Part shown: positions 18,011 to 27,239 of the stretch, in pieces
Layout of the letters: each line of letters starts with the position of its first letter
Numbering within the stretch: position 1 is the stretch's first letter
Position numbers and translations under genes: made by a program
Notes under the pieces: generated by a model
Databases searched by the model: none
The model's input: only the letters and a program-made list of their open reading frames with translations
What the model was told of the DNA's origin: nothing
NCBI RefSeq assembly: GCF_900091495.1
Contig: NZ_LT607413.1
Coordinates: 6,463,001 to 6,527,000 of the forward strand
Length of the DNA: 64,000 nt
Origin: Micromonospora echinospora
GTDB lineage: Bacteria; Actinomycetota; Actinomycetes; Mycobacteriales; Micromonosporaceae
Reading direction: 5' to 3'

Positions 18011-18571
18011 CTAGCCCAGGAAGGCGTGCACCCGGTCCCAGAGCCGGTCGGCGTCGACCGGCGAGTACCCAGGCATGTCGGGGTCGGTGAAGAAATGGTC
18101 GGTGCCCGGGTAGCGGTACACCTCGACCCCGGCGCCGGCCGCGTCCATCGCCCGCCGCCAGGCGTCCACCTCGGCGGGCGGGTCGTACGGGTCGGGGTCG
18201 GCGATGTGCAGGTGCACGGGCAGACCGGCGCGGACCGCCTCGGGCGCGCCGCCGGTGCCGTGCAGAAGCAGCAGCCCGGCGCTGGCGGGCCGGTCGGCCA
18301 GCAGGGCGCCCGCCACCCCGGCGCCCATGGAGAACCCGGCCAGCACCGTGTCGGCCGGCAGGTCCGCCACGGCGGCCCGGGCCCGCGCCAGGACGGTCTC
18401 GGTGCCGATCCGGCCGAACAGCGCGAAGCCCTCCTCGATGGACGCGACGGCGGGCACCCCGTACAGGTCGGGGGTGACGACCCGGTGCCCGGCGGCGCGG
18501 AGCCGGTCGGCGGCGGCCAGGACCGCCGGGCGGAGGCCGTACACCGAGTGGAAGAGCACGATGTCCCGCAT
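18011..18571 (-). CDS. Dienelactone hydrolase family protein
   Basis: A 186-residue alpha/beta hydrolase of the dienelactone hydrolase family. The nucleophile elbow is GFSMGAG, so the nucleophile is Ser rather than the Cys of true dienelactone hydrolases. The likely acid is in HIADPDPYDPP and the His is in GTDHFF. The HSVYGLRP oxyanion segment sits at the N-terminus. The substrate is unknown. It is a single gene, separate from the operon to its left. Confidence 0.8.
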   Translation of the reverse strand: MRDIVLFHSVYGLRPAVLAAADRLRAAGHRVVTPDLYGVPAVASIEEGFALFGRIGTETVLARARAAVADLPADTVLAGFSMGAGVAGALLADRPASAGLLLLHGTGGAPEAVRAGLPVHLHIADPDPYDPPAEVDAWRRAMDAAGAGVEVYRYPGTDHFFTDPDMPGYSPVDADRLWDRVHAFLG

Positions 18572-18643
18572 CAGGCCATCGTGCCCCGTGGTCCGGCGGT
18601 CAGGCCGACGGCCGGGCGCGACGCGCCGACGTTGCCGACCGGC

Positions 18644-19609
18644 TCAGATCGTCAGCAGCGTCTTGCCGGTCGTGGTCCGAGCCTCGATCGCCCGGTGCGC
18701 GTCGGCGGCACGCGCCAGCGGGAAGGTCTGCCCGACCAGCGGGGTGAGCCGCCCGGCGGCGGCCGCGTCGAGGGCCCGCACCAGGTGTTCCCGGGCCACC
18801 TCCGGCGGGAAGCGAATGTCGTCGATGCCGATCACCGTGACGCCCCGGGCCGCCGCCCGCTGCGGGTCGGGCACCGCGAACGCCCCGGCGGGGGTGCCGT
18901 GGGCGGAGTAGCGACCGCCCGGTTCCAGCAGGTCGAAGGCGGCCCGGCCGTACGCGCCGCCGGCCCCGTCGAACACCACGTCGAGGCCACCGGTGACCGT
19001 CCGCACCCGGTCGGTCCAGTCCGGCGCGGAGTAGTCGACGACGTGGTCGGCACCGAGCCCCCGGATCCGGTCGAGCTTCGCCGCGCCCCGGGCGGCGGCG
19101 ACCACCCGCGCCCCGGCGGCGTGGGCGCACTGCACGAGCAGCGCGCCGAGGCCGCCACCGGCGGCGGTGACGAGCACCCGGTCGCCGGGGCGGGGTGGGA
19201 TCAGGTCCAGCACCCCGAACGCGGTGGTGCCGTCGTGCAGCAGCGCCGCCGCCTCCCGCAGGCCCACCGGCTCCGGCACCGGGACGAGCCCGTCGGTCGG
19301 GACCGCGACGCGCTCGGCGTACCCGCCGCGTTCGCCGGTGCGGGCGACCACCCGCCGGCCGGCCCAGGCGGGGTCGGCGCCCGGCCCGACCGCCGCCACG
19401 GTGCCCGCTACCCCGACGCCCGCCCGGTACGGCGGCTGGACGGGGAAGTAGCGACCGCCGTGACCGCTGCGGATCATGGTCTCCACCCAGAGCACGTCCG
19501 CCACGGCCACGTCGACCACGACCTCGCCCGGTCCGGGCGCCGGGTCGGGCACCTCGATCAGGGTGAGCACCTCCGGCCCACCGAACCTGGACACCTCGAC
19601 CACCCGCAT
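18644..19609 (-). CDS. Quinone oxidoreductase-like MDR family dehydrogenase
   Basis: A 321-residue medium-chain dehydrogenase/reductase. The N-terminal GroES-like domain has [20 protein letters not shown] and lacks the zinc-binding Cys cluster, and the Rossmann domain has [14 protein letters not shown] with the NADPH-contacting region ADHVVDY. This is the quinone oxidoreductase (QOR) pattern, acting on quinones or enones with NADPH. It is probably monocistronic. Confidence 0.85.
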   Translation of the reverse strand: MRVVEVSRFGGPEVLTLIEVPDPAPGPGEVVVDVAVADVLWVETMIRSGHGGRYFPVQPPYRAGVGVAGTVAAVGPGADPAWAGRRVVARTGERGGYAERVAVPTDGLVPVPEPVGLREAAALLHDGTTAFGVLDLIPPRPGDRVLVTAAGGGLGALLVQCAHAAGARVVAAARGAAKLDRIRGLGADHVVDYSAPDWTDRVRTVTGGLDVVFDGAGGAYGRAAFDLLEPGGRYSAHGTPAGAFAVPDPQRAAARGVTVIGIDDIRFPPEVAREHLVRALDAAAAGRLTPLVGQTFPLARAADAHRAIEARTTTGKTLLTI

Positions 19610-19668
19610 GGCGCTCCCCCGTTCCGTCGTCGACGCCGACCAGCCTCCGACGTGAAGCGGGGTTGAGG

Positions 19669-20094
19669 TCAAGGGCGGTCCGGGTCGAGGCCGCGCTCGC
19701 GCAGCAGCGCGTCCAGCTTGGCCTCGATCCGCTCGTCGGACTCCCGCGACTGGGAGGAGCCCCAGTAGTAGAAGAGGGCCAACCCGGCCGCCTGCCAGAT
19801 CAACTGGAGGAACTCGCTCTGCCAGTTCTCGAACGTGCTGGCCAGGAACTGGGGCAGGAAATCCCCCCAGGCGAACGACTCCCCGTGCTGCCGGGCCTCG
19901 TTGCCGGCCACGGTCATCTGGAAGAGGAACTGGCCGATCCAGGAGAAGACGAAGAGCGCGCCGGTGACCAGGGCGAAGGCGTACGCCCGGGGCCAGCGCG
20001 GCTTTCGGAAGGGCGGGCCGTCCCGGCGGCTCCCACCCGTACGGACCGGCGGAGCCGACCGGTCCGTGGTCGGTACCGTGCTCTCCCCCATCAT
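19669..20094 (-). CDS. DUF6766-like two-helix membrane protein
   Basis: A 141-residue membrane protein with one hydrophobic helix at about 38-60 ([20 protein letters not shown]) and a second near 98-112. Between them is the conserved-looking segment [20 protein letters not shown], a feature of a small actinobacterial and proteobacterial family of unknown function. The C-terminus is a charged helix ([15 protein letters not shown]). Two adjacent ATG codons (20094, 20091) follow a GGAGGGGG site; either could be used. Confidence 0.75.
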   Translation of the reverse strand: MMGESTVPTTDRSAPPVRTGGSRRDGPPFRKPRWPRAYAFALVTGALFVFSWIGQFLFQMTVAGNEARQHGESFAWGDFLPQFLASTFENWQSEFLQLIWQAAGLALFYYWGSSQSRESDERIEAKLDALLRERGLDPDRP

Positions 20095-20295
20095 GTCTCC
20101 CCCCTCCGGTGGACGACGCTGTCGGGACCGGAATTGCCCCCGACCAACCGGGCTGAAACCGACATTGCGGGTGCGGTCGGCGGACGGTGGGGCGACGCGC
20201 CACGTCCCGCTAGGCTGGCGTCCGGCGTCGTCGCCCCGCCGGCTCCGCCCGACGTGGCGACGCGGTGCCCCGATCGACGTACCGGTGGAGGAGCG

Positions 20296-20769
20296 GTGTC
20301 CGACAGTCCCCGCCCCGGACCCGATGGCGGCCCGGGCTTCCCCGCCGCCCGGCCGACACCGCTGGCGACGATGCTCGCGGTGGTCGCCGCGGGGGGTGTG
20401 GTCGGCGCGCTGGCCCGGGCCGGGACGCTCGCCGCGTTCCCCTACCGACCCACCGCGTTCCCCTGGTCGACGTTCGCCGTGAACGTGGTCGGCTGCCTGC
20501 TGATCGGCGTGCTGATGGTGCTGCTCACCCGGGTCTGGACGGACCGGCCGCTGCTGCGTCCGTTCCTCGGGGTCGGGGTGCTGGGCGGGTTCACCACCTT
20601 CTCCACGTACGTGCTCGACGTGCAGCAGGCCCTCCGGGCCGGCGTGCCGGGGACCGCGCTCGCCTACCTCGGCGCGACGGTGCTCGCCGCGCTCGGCGCG
20701 GTCTGGCTCGGCGACGCGGCCACCGGCTGGCTGCTGGACCGGACGCGGGCGGGCGGGTCGGCGCGGTGA
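20296..20769 (+). CDS. crcB: CrcB/Fluc family fluoride channel subunit 1
   Basis: A 157-residue, four-helix membrane protein of the Fluc family, which exports fluoride as a dual-topology dimer. It carries the pore motifs: the helix 2 Asn in [17 protein letters not shown] and the [12 protein letters not shown] break with its Phe/Thr/Ser track. The N-terminus is an extra Pro-rich tail of about 20 residues. The GTG at 20296 follows GGTGGAGGAG. Its stop overlaps the start of the second crcB (GTGA), so the two subunits probably form a heterodimer. No fluoride riboswitch was recognised upstream. Confidence 0.92.
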   Translation: MSDSPRPGPDGGPGFPAARPTPLATMLAVVAAGGVVGALARAGTLAAFPYRPTAFPWSTFAVNVVGCLLIGVLMVLLTRVWTDRPLLRPFLGVGVLGGFTTFSTYVLDVQQALRAGVPGTALAYLGATVLAALGAVWLGDAATGWLLDRTRAGGSAR

Positions 20770-21128
20770 CCGTGCTGCTGATCGCGCTCGGCGCGGCCGT
20801 CGGCGCCCCGCTGCGCTACCTGGCCGACTGGGCGCTGCGAGCCCGGTTCGGGTCGGCGCTGCCGTGGGGGACGCTCGCGGTGAACGTGGCCGGTTCGCTG
20901 CTGCTCGGCGTGGTCCTCGCGATGCCGGTCGACCCGGCGGTGACCGCCGTGCTGGCCACCGGCTTCTGTGGCGCGCTGACCACCTGGTCGACCCTCTCGT
21001 ACGAGACGCTGCGCCTGGGTCGGGACCGCCGGCGCGGCGCCGCGCTGGGCATCGTGCTGCTCAACGTGACCGTCGGGCTCGGCGCGGCGTGGGCGGGGCT
21101 GCTCCTCGCCCGACTGGTCGCCGGTTGA
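20766..21128 (+). CDS. crcB: CrcB/Fluc family fluoride channel subunit 2
   Basis: A 120-residue four-helix Fluc protein. Motifs match the first copy: [28 protein letters not shown] with the pore Asn, and [15 protein letters not shown]. Separate paired genes like this are the usual arrangement in actinobacteria, where the two proteins have fixed opposite orientations and assemble together. Translation is coupled to the upstream copy by a GTGA overlap. Confidence 0.92.
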   Translation: MTVLLIALGAAVGAPLRYLADWALRARFGSALPWGTLAVNVAGSLLLGVVLAMPVDPAVTAVLATGFCGALTTWSTLSYETLRLGRDRRRGAALGIVLLNVTVGLGAAWAGLLLARLVAG

Positions 21129-21230
21129 CGCCACGGGCGCCCCGGACCCGGCGGGCGGTTCCTGGTCGACGGGGAGGGCGGCGGTGTGCGGCGGGGGCCG
21201 CCGGTCGACGGCGGACGGGGTGACGGACGG

Positions 21231-21815
21231 TCACGCCCGGTCGGCCGGGCGACCGGGGTCGGGGTCGGGGTCGGAGCCGGCCTCCGGTGCCGTGGCGAGC
21301 CGGACGACCAGGCGTTCACCCTCGGGCCAGGGACCGTAGCCGCCGCCGGTGTCCACGTGCCCGGCGTCGCCCACGTCGACCAGCTCCGCACCCCACCGTT
21401 CGGCGTACCGGCGGGACTGCTCCCACGACGCGTGGGGATCGGTGCGGCTGGCCACCAGCACCGACCGGAACGGAAGCCGTCCTTCCAGCGCCGCCACGAC
21501 GGTGCCGTCCATCTCGGACAGCCAGTCCGGACCGACGTACGGCGGAGCGACCAGCAGCGCCGCCCGAACCGGCCCGATGTGCCGGGCGGCCCACACGACC
21601 GTGGTGAGGCAGCCGGCGCTGTGCGCGATCAGGACCGCCGGCTCGTCGTCGGCGGTGACCGCCGCGTGCAACGCGGCCACCCGCTCGTCCAGCCGGTACG
21701 GCGGCCCGGACGGCGGGTGCGCCCACCGGTGGTCGGGCCGCCCGGCGGCCCACCGTTGCTGCCAGTGCCCCGGACGCGGCACGCCCCGCCCCGGCACGAG
21801 AAGGAAGCGGGTCAC
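21231..21815 (-). CDS. RBBP9/YdeN-type alpha/beta hydrolase
   Basis: A 194-residue small serine hydrolase of the RBBP9/YdeN family. It has the nucleophile elbow IAHSAGC (about residue 65), a short N-terminus typical of the family (RFLLVPGRGVPRPGHWQQRW) and the C-terminal His in GHVDTGGGYGPWPEG. Substrates in this family are mostly unknown. It is convergent with the crcB genes and has no obvious partner. Confidence 0.8.
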   Translation of the reverse strand: MTRFLLVPGRGVPRPGHWQQRWAAGRPDHRWAHPPSGPPYRLDERVAALHAAVTADDEPAVLIAHSAGCLTTVVWAARHIGPVRAALLVAPPYVGPDWLSEMDGTVVAALEGRLPFRSVLVASRTDPHASWEQSRRYAERWGAELVDVGDAGHVDTGGGYGPWPEGERLVVRLATAPEAGSDPDPDPGRPADRA

Positions 21816-22005
21816 CGGTCGACCCTAGCCCCGCCCGGCGGCCGGCGTCCGCCCCGACCGCGCCCGGACGTCGACCCCGACCACGGGGAACCCGCGGGCG
21901 CACCGCCCCGGACCAACCGGCGTTCCCCGCCCCCGGACGGCCGGGAAATCCCTTGCGGGTCGTGCCGGCGTGCCGGAGATTGCCGGGGACGACAGGAGGT
22001 GCCCG

Positions 22006-22674
22006 GTGGCGCACGCCGAGGCGGTCACCGCGGCGCGGAACAACGCGGCGTGGTGCGACGTGGTCTGCCGTGCCCACGGCACGACCGGGACATGGGACGC
22101 CGACGCCTGGTCGGTGCCGCGCCGGTCCCCGCCGTGGTACCCGGACGCGGTGACCCTCCGGCCCCAGGCGTCCGCCGCCGCACTGCTCCGCCGCGTCGAC
22201 GCCGGTCCGGAGGCGTCGGTCAAGGACAGCTTCGCCGCCCTCGACCTGACGCCGTACGGGTTCCGGGTCCTCGTCGAGGGGCAGTGGATCCACCGGCCGG
22301 CCGGTGGTGTGCCGGACGGTCCCCCGCTGACCCCGGTGACCACCGCGCCGGCGCTGGCCGCCTGGGCCGAGGCGCACGGCGGGACGGCGCTGCGCCATCC
22401 GGCGTTGCTGGCCGACCCGGCGGTGACGGTGCTGGCCGCGTACGGCCCGGCGGGCACGGTGACCGGCGGCGCGGTGGTCAGCGCGGGGGGCGGGGCGGTC
22501 GGCGTGTCGAACGTGTTCGGCAGCGACCCGGCGGCGGTGTGGCGCGGGGTGTGCGCCCGGTTCGGCGCCGGGCCGCTGGTCGGCTGGGAACCCGACGACG
22601 ACCTCCGGCCCGCCCGCGACGTCGGGTTCCGCCCGGTCGGACCGTTGCGGGTGTGGCTGCGCGCGCAGCCGTGA
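22006..22674 (+). CDS. Uncharacterised protein, possibly distant GNAT-like
   Basis: A 222-residue protein with no clear family. It begins with a charged region (NNAAWCDVVCRAHG), has a FRVLVEGQWIHRP core, then a second half rich in Gly/Ala (VTGGAVVSAGGGAVGVSNVFGSD) that resembles the central strands of acetyltransferase-like folds seen in related actinobacterial proteins. The GNAT idea rests only on this layout. The GTG at 22006 has a strong AGGAGGT site 5 bases upstream. It is convergent with the SDR gene. Confidence 0.65.
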   Translation: MAHAEAVTAARNNAAWCDVVCRAHGTTGTWDADAWSVPRRSPPWYPDAVTLRPQASAAALLRRVDAGPEASVKDSFAALDLTPYGFRVLVEGQWIHRPAGGVPDGPPLTPVTTAPALAAWAEAHGGTALRHPALLADPAVTVLAAYGPAGTVTGGAVVSAGGGAVGVSNVFGSDPAAVWRGVCARFGAGPLVGWEPDDDLRPARDVGFRPVGPLRVWLRAQP

Positions 22675-22704
22675 GCCGGGGCCGTCCGCCGCGCGTGGTC
22701 GTCG

Positions 22705-23553
22705 TCAGGTCCGGTCGCCGTCGGCCGGGGGCAGCGTGCTGCGGTAGGGCGGCATGAAGCGCAGCCGGGGCATCTGGTCGGCCAGCACTCCGCCGTCCAC
22801 CACCAGGTGGGTACCGGTGACGTACCGGCCGGCGTCCGAGGCGAGCAGGAGCAGCGCACCCACACAGTCGGCGGGGGTCCCGTACCCGCCGCGGAGCGGG
22901 ATGCGCTGCTCCCAGGCTGCCTCGAACGCGGCCCGGTCGAACGGGAACTCCCCGTCGATCGGCGTGGCGATCATGCCAGGGGCGATGGTGTTCGCGGTGA
23001 TCCCGTACCGGCCCAGCTCGGCGGCGAGCGAGCGGGTGAGCAGTTCCACCGCGCCCTTGGAGGCGTTGTAGTGGGCCAGCCCGGCCTCGGCGACCAGCCC
23101 GTTCTTCGAGGAGATGTTGACGATCCGGCCGGACACACCGTCGGCGATCATGTGCTCGGCGACCCGTTGGGCGCAGAAGAAGACGGCGTCCACGTTGACC
23201 CGCATCAGCTCCCGCCAGCCGGCCACGGTGATCTCGTTGAAGTGCTCCAGCCGGGCGACCCCGGCGTTGTTGACCAGGATGTGCAGCGGGCCGTGGGTGG
23301 CGCGCAGGTCGTCCACCCAGCCGCCGATCGCCTCGGTGTCGGCCAGGTCGAACGGGTGCCGGTGGGCGGCCCGGCCGAAGCCGGTGACCTGCTCGGCGAC
23401 CGGCCCGAGGTCCACCCCGGGCCGGTCGACCAGGATCAGGTCGGCGCCGGCGGCGGCCAGGCCGGCGGCGAACGCGGCGCCGAGCCCCCGGGCCGCCCCG
23501 GTGACGACGGCGAGCCGGCCGGTGAGGTCGAACGAGGGCGGTACGGCGGTCAT
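22705..23553 (-). CDS. SDR family oxidoreductase, possible 2-keto-3-deoxy sugar acid dehydrogenase
   Basis: A 282-residue classical short-chain dehydrogenase. It shows the cofactor motif TGAARGLGAAF, NNAG, the catalytic Ser (NISSKNG) and YNASK, and the C-terminal SDR segment YVTGTHLVVDGG. Asp after strand 2 (LILVDRPG) favours NAD. It is the last gene of the minus-strand arm transcribed away from the IclR locus and overlaps the amidohydrolase gene by 4 bases. In L-fucose and L-rhamnose non-phosphorylative routes an SDR oxidises the 2-keto-3-deoxy acid made by an enolase-family dehydratase; that role fits here but is inferred. Confidence 0.88.
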   Translation of the reverse strand: MTAVPPSFDLTGRLAVVTGAARGLGAAFAAGLAAAGADLILVDRPGVDLGPVAEQVTGFGRAAHRHPFDLADTEAIGGWVDDLRATHGPLHILVNNAGVARLEHFNEITVAGWRELMRVNVDAVFFCAQRVAEHMIADGVSGRIVNISSKNGLVAEAGLAHYNASKGAVELLTRSLAAELGRYGITANTIAPGMIATPIDGEFPFDRAAFEAAWEQRIPLRGGYGTPADCVGALLLLASDAGRYVTGTHLVVDGGVLADQMPRLRFMPPYRSTLPPADGDRT

Positions 23554-24392
23554 GCGAGCCCCAGCAGGTCGAGCGACGGACGGTGGATGAGCTGCTCGAT
23601 CTGGTCGACGTCGAGCGGGTCCAGACCCGGGATGCCGGGCACCCGCCCCACCCGGCGCAGTCCGTCAATCGAGGCGTCCACGGTGGTAAACGGGTAGTCG
23701 CTGCCGAACAACAGCTTGGGCCACACCCCGTAGTCCTGCACCAGCCGGAGACTGTGCCAGAGCTGGAACGGCCGGTAGTGCAGGGCGGAGACGTCGGCGT
23801 AGACGTGCCGGTGCTTGCGGATCACCGCGATGCACTCCCCCTCGTACGGATGGCCGAGGTGGGCCAGGACCATCCGCAGCTCGGGGTGGCGGATGGCCAC
23901 CTCGTCCAGGTGCACCGGCAGCGCGTAGCGCAGGGGCGCGGCGGAGACGAAGGTGGTGCCGGTGTGCACCAGCAGCGGCAGGCCGTGCCGTTCGGCGTAG
24001 GCGTACAGGTCGTCGTAGGCCGGGTCGGCGGGGTCGAAACCGGCGTACATCGGCATCAGCTTGATGCCGCGCAGGCCGAGGTCCCGGTGCCCGTGTTCCA
24101 GTTCGTCGCGCCAGCCGGGCTGGGTGGGGTCCAGGGCGAGGTAGCCGATCAGCCGGTCCGGCCGGGCGGCCACGTACGCCGCCACCGCCGCGTCGTCGAC
24201 CCAGAGGCCGGACCGGCGGGCCTTGCCACCGACCACGATGGTGCGGGTGTCGGCGGGTGCGGTGGCCGCGTACTCCGACCACCGCACCGTCAGGTCGACC
24301 TCGCCGCCGTGTGCCCGGGACGCCTCGGCGGCGAACGGGTCGCCGACGTGCTCCGGGCAGTCGAACAGGTGCGAGTGCACGTCGACGATCAT
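23550..24392 (-). CDS. Amidohydrolase 2 family protein, possible sugar lactonase
   Basis: A 280-residue TIM-barrel metal hydrolase. Visible ligands are the N-terminal HSH (DVHSHLFD), His in LLVHTGTTF, His in VLAHLGHPY and the terminal Asp in LLFGSDYPF; the GIKLMPMY segment matches the family's strand 4. Members include L-fucono- and L-rhamnono-lactonases as well as decarboxylases. Position between the SDR and the dehydratase suggests lactone hydrolysis, but decarboxylation or another hydrolysis cannot be excluded. Both ends overlap neighbours by ATGA. Confidence 0.85.
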   Translation of the reverse strand: MIVDVHSHLFDCPEHVGDPFAAEASRAHGGEVDLTVRWSEYAATAPADTRTIVVGGKARRSGLWVDDAAVAAYVAARPDRLIGYLALDPTQPGWRDELEHGHRDLGLRGIKLMPMYAGFDPADPAYDDLYAYAERHGLPLLVHTGTTFVSAAPLRYALPVHLDEVAIRHPELRMVLAHLGHPYEGECIAVIRKHRHVYADVSALHYRPFQLWHSLRLVQDYGVWPKLLFGSDYPFTTVDASIDGLRRVGRVPGIPGLDPLDVDQIEQLIHRPSLDLLGLA

Positions 24393-25576
24393 CGCCGGTC
24401 CCGTTTCTCCCAGCCCTCGGCGAACATGTTCCAGAAGCCGTGGCTCGGCGGGTGCGCGGCGAAGACCTCGTCGACGAGTTCGATGCCGAGGCCGGGGGCG
24501 GTGGGCAGGTCGACGTGCCCGTCGGCCACCGGCAGGGCACCCCGGACGGCCTCGAAGACGTAGTCCTCCAGCAACCCGTCGAAGGTCTCCAGGATCATGA
24601 AGTTGGGCATGCCGAGCACGGCGTGCACCGACGCGGTGGTGCACAGCGGTGAGTTGGAGTTGTGCGGGGCGACCAGCATGGCGTGCTGGTCGGCGATGGC
24701 GGCGAGCTTGCGGACCTCGGTGAACCCGCCCGCCATCGACAGGTCCGGCTGGATGATGTCGACCGCGTTCGTGGCGAAGAGCCGGGCGTACTCGTAGCGG
24801 TTGTGGAAGTGCTCGCCGCCGGAGATCGGCATGGTGGCGCGGGCGCGCAGCTCGGCGTAGCGCTCGATGTGCGTCCAGGGCAGCGGCTCCTCGAACCACC
24901 CGAGGTCGAACGGGGCCAGCTCACGCACCAGCCGGGCGGCGGTGGGCATGGCGAACCGGGCGTGCCCCTCGACGAAGAGGTCCACGTCGGGGCCGACCGC
25001 CTCCCGGACGGCGGCCACGATGTCGATCGACCGGCGCAGCTCGGCGCGGGACAGTTCGCCCAGCCCGGCCCCGAACGGGTCGAACTTGAGCGCGGTGTAC
25101 CCCTTGGCGACGGTGGCGACGGCCCGTTCGGCGAACGCCGCCGGTTCCCGGTCGCCGGTGTACCAGCCGTTGGCGTAGACCCGGACCCGGCTGCGGCAGG
25201 CGCCGCCGGTGAGCCGGTACGCCGGCACCCCGAGCGCCTTGCCCATCAGGTCGTAGAGCGCCTGGTCGACGCCGGAGACGACGATCCCGCCGACGTCCCC
25301 GCCGCGCAGGAAGTCGCCCTGGTACATCCGCAGCCAGATCTCCTCGACGTCGAACGGGTCGGCGCCGATCAGGTGCCGGCCGGCCATCGCCTCGGTGAGC
25401 TGGCACGTCTCCCGGCCCCGGTACGGGTGGGTGATCTCGCCGACCCCCGTCAACCCGGCGTCGGTGTGCACCCGCACGTAGGAGAAGTCCCGCCAGGCGG
25501 TGCCGAGGGTGAGGGTCTCCACCCGGCTGATCCGGCCGGCCGGACCGACCGGCCGCGTGGTGTCGACGGTGAGCAT
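24389..25576 (-). CDS. Enolase superfamily (mandelate racemase subgroup) sugar acid dehydratase
   Basis: A 395-residue protein with the capping domain followed by a TIM barrel. Likely metal ligands are E203 (FVEGHARF), E229 (GWFEEPLP) and E255 (SGGEHFHNR). The second barrel strand gives K164 in ALKFD, and the His-Asp dyad is H305 (VAPHNSNSP) with D278 (QPDLSMAGG), which defines the mandelate racemase subgroup. Dehydration of an aldonate or deoxy-aldonate (fuconate, galactonate, rhamnonate type) is the likely reaction. It lies between the aminotransferase and amidohydrolase genes with 4-base overlaps or less. Confidence 0.88.
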   Translation of the reverse strand: MLTVDTTRPVGPAGRISRVETLTLGTAWRDFSYVRVHTDAGLTGVGEITHPYRGRETCQLTEAMAGRHLIGADPFDVEEIWLRMYQGDFLRGGDVGGIVVSGVDQALYDLMGKALGVPAYRLTGGACRSRVRVYANGWYTGDREPAAFAERAVATVAKGYTALKFDPFGAGLGELSRAELRRSIDIVAAVREAVGPDVDLFVEGHARFAMPTAARLVRELAPFDLGWFEEPLPWTHIERYAELRARATMPISGGEHFHNRYEYARLFATNAVDIIQPDLSMAGGFTEVRKLAAIADQHAMLVAPHNSNSPLCTTASVHAVLGMPNFMILETFDGLLEDYVFEAVRGALPVADGHVDLPTAPGLGIELVDEVFAAHPPSHGFWNMFAEGWEKRDRR

Positions 25577-26976
25577 CAGGACACCCCCCGGGTCGGGACC
25601 GCGCCACCTGTGCCCGCCAGTGCGCCACCCATGGTGGCCGTGCCCGCCAGTTCCGTCACCCCGCCCGCCGCGACGGTGTCGCGGACCGCCGCCCGGGTGG
25701 CCTCGACCAGGTGGTCGACGTCGGCGTCGGTGTGGGCGTAGGAGACGTGGTTGCGCTTCAGGTTGAGCGGCAACTCGAAGATGCCGTGCTCGGGCATCCG
25801 CCGCCGGTAGCCGATGAACATGCCCGCATCGTTGCGCAGCAGGTCGTCGTAGGTACGCGGAACCGGGCCGGCCATGAAGTAGCTGACGAAGACCGAGCCG
25901 TGCCCGGTGACCACCGCCGGGACGTCGAGGTCGGCGAAGACCTCGGTCAGCCCGGCGCGGATCCGCTCGCCGAGCCGGAAGACGTGCGCGTGGACCGGCT
26001 CGGCGCGCAGCTTGTCGAGGGTGGCCAGCGCGGCGGCCACCACGGCGGGGTGACCGTTGTAGGTGCCGGCGAAGAAGGCGGGGGCGCCGGGGCGGGTGCT
26101 GAACAGGTCCATCAGGTCGGCCCGACCGCCGAGCGCGCCGACCGGGTAGCCGTTGGCGATGGCCTTGCCGAGGGTGGTCAGGTCCGGGGTGACGCCGCTG
26201 ATCTTCTGCCAGCCGCCCAGGTCGTGCCGGAAGCCGGTGATCACCTCGTCGAAGACCAGCACGCTGCCGGCGCGGGTGCACTCCTCGCGGAGCGCGACGA
26301 GGAACTCCTGGTCGGGCAGGAGACAGCCGACGTTGTGCGGCACCGGTTCGACGATCACGGCGGCGATGTCCGCGCCGTGCGCGGCGAAGGCTGCCCGGAC
26401 CTCGGCCACGTCGTTGAACCGCAGCACCAGGGTGGCGTCGAGCACCTCGGGCAGGATGCCCGTGGAGATCGGGTCGGGCCGGCCCACCCGGTCCGGCGCC
26501 GAGATGACGTTGAGGCTGACCGAGTCGTGCCAGCCGTGGTAGCAGCCCTGGAACTTGACCACCAGGCGACGGCCGGTGGCGGCCCGGGCCACCCGCAGCG
26601 CGTGGAAGGTGGCCTCGCTGCCGGTGCTGGTCAGCAGGACCCGTTCGATGCTGGGGACCAGTTCGGCCAGGGCCTCGGCGAGTCGCACCTCGCCCTCGGT
26701 GACGGCCACGCCGCACAGGTCGAGCCGCTGTCCGGCCTCCGCCACCGCCGCGTTGACGTCGGGGTCGTTGTGTCCGAGCAGGGGTGGGCCGAAGGCCGCG
26801 TGGTAGTCGGTGTAGGCACGCCCGTCCGCGTCCCAGAAACGCGCGCCGGCGGCCCGGGTGATCACCAGGTCGGTGAGGCCGGGGATGCTGCGCTGACCGC
26901 TGTTGACGCCCCCGGGAATGACCCGGCGGGCCCGCTCGGCGAGCGAGGTGCCGGACGGGGCCGATCGTGGATTCAC
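25576..26976 (-). CDS. Class III aminotransferase, glutamate-1-semialdehyde aminomutase-like
   Basis: A 466-residue PLP enzyme. The PLP lysine is K271 in TTLGKAIANGYPVGALGG, the cofactor Asp is D243 in VFDEVITGFR, and the STGSEATFHALRVAR and GCYHGWHD segments are as in HemL-like enzymes. It is not the chlorophyll/haem pathway HemL, because it is the first gene of a sugar-acid catabolic operon; related enzymes act on amino sugars, beta-amino acids or keto sugars. The GTG at 26976 follows GAGGAGAC. It is divergent from the IclR gene across a region packed with operator-like repeats. Confidence 0.87.
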   Translation of the reverse strand: MNPRSAPSGTSLAERARRVIPGGVNSGQRSIPGLTDLVITRAAGARFWDADGRAYTDYHAAFGPPLLGHNDPDVNAAVAEAGQRLDLCGVAVTEGEVRLAEALAELVPSIERVLLTSTGSEATFHALRVARAATGRRLVVKFQGCYHGWHDSVSLNVISAPDRVGRPDPISTGILPEVLDATLVLRFNDVAEVRAAFAAHGADIAAVIVEPVPHNVGCLLPDQEFLVALREECTRAGSVLVFDEVITGFRHDLGGWQKISGVTPDLTTLGKAIANGYPVGALGGRADLMDLFSTRPGAPAFFAGTYNGHPAVVAAALATLDKLRAEPVHAHVFRLGERIRAGLTEVFADLDVPAVVTGHGSVFVSYFMAGPVPRTYDDLLRNDAGMFIGYRRRMPEHGIFELPLNLKRNHVSYAHTDADVDHLVEATRAAVRDTVAAGGVTELAGTATMGGALAGTGGAVPTRGVS

Positions 26977-27073
26977 ACCTGTCTCCTCATCGGTGCGGCG
27001 TCGTGGCCCAGCCCGGCCACGACACCGCGGTGTTGTCCGCCGCGAGAGGAACTTGTCGAGTTTTCAGAACACC

Positions 27074-27210
27074 GTTCGGCATTACCAAACGCTGTTCGGC
27101 ATACTAGGCACGGCAATTCCGCATGGTCAACTGCGCGGGCCAAGATTCCCGAACAGATTTGTTACGCTGTTCGGCCTTGACGAACACTGGCTGCCGTACT
27201 GGCCGAACAC
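27074..27210. promoter_or_regulatory. Cluster of IclR-type operator half-sites in the divergent promoter
   Basis: Between the divergent aminotransferase and IclR genes, half-sites related to TGTTCGG/CCGAACA occur at 27074, 27093, 27149, 27168, 27181 and 27203. They form inverted repeats: CCGAACAG (27149-27156) with CTGTTCGG (27167-27174); TGTTCG-N7-CGAACA (27168-27186); and an imperfect GTTCGG-N5-CCAAAC (27074-27090). This is the expected kind of site for an IclR regulator that controls both arms and itself. Confidence 0.75.
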
Positions 27211-27239
27211 CCTCCGATCCGCTGACCGAAGAGAGGACC

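Noticed and set aside
20095..20295. Fluoride riboswitch upstream of crcB
   Set aside because: The conserved core segments of that riboswitch could not be found by eye.
27123..27239. Upstream start for the IclR gene
   Set aside because: It would add 39 residues without IclR similarity and would run through the operator repeats; the ATG at 27240 has a ribosome binding site and fits the family length.
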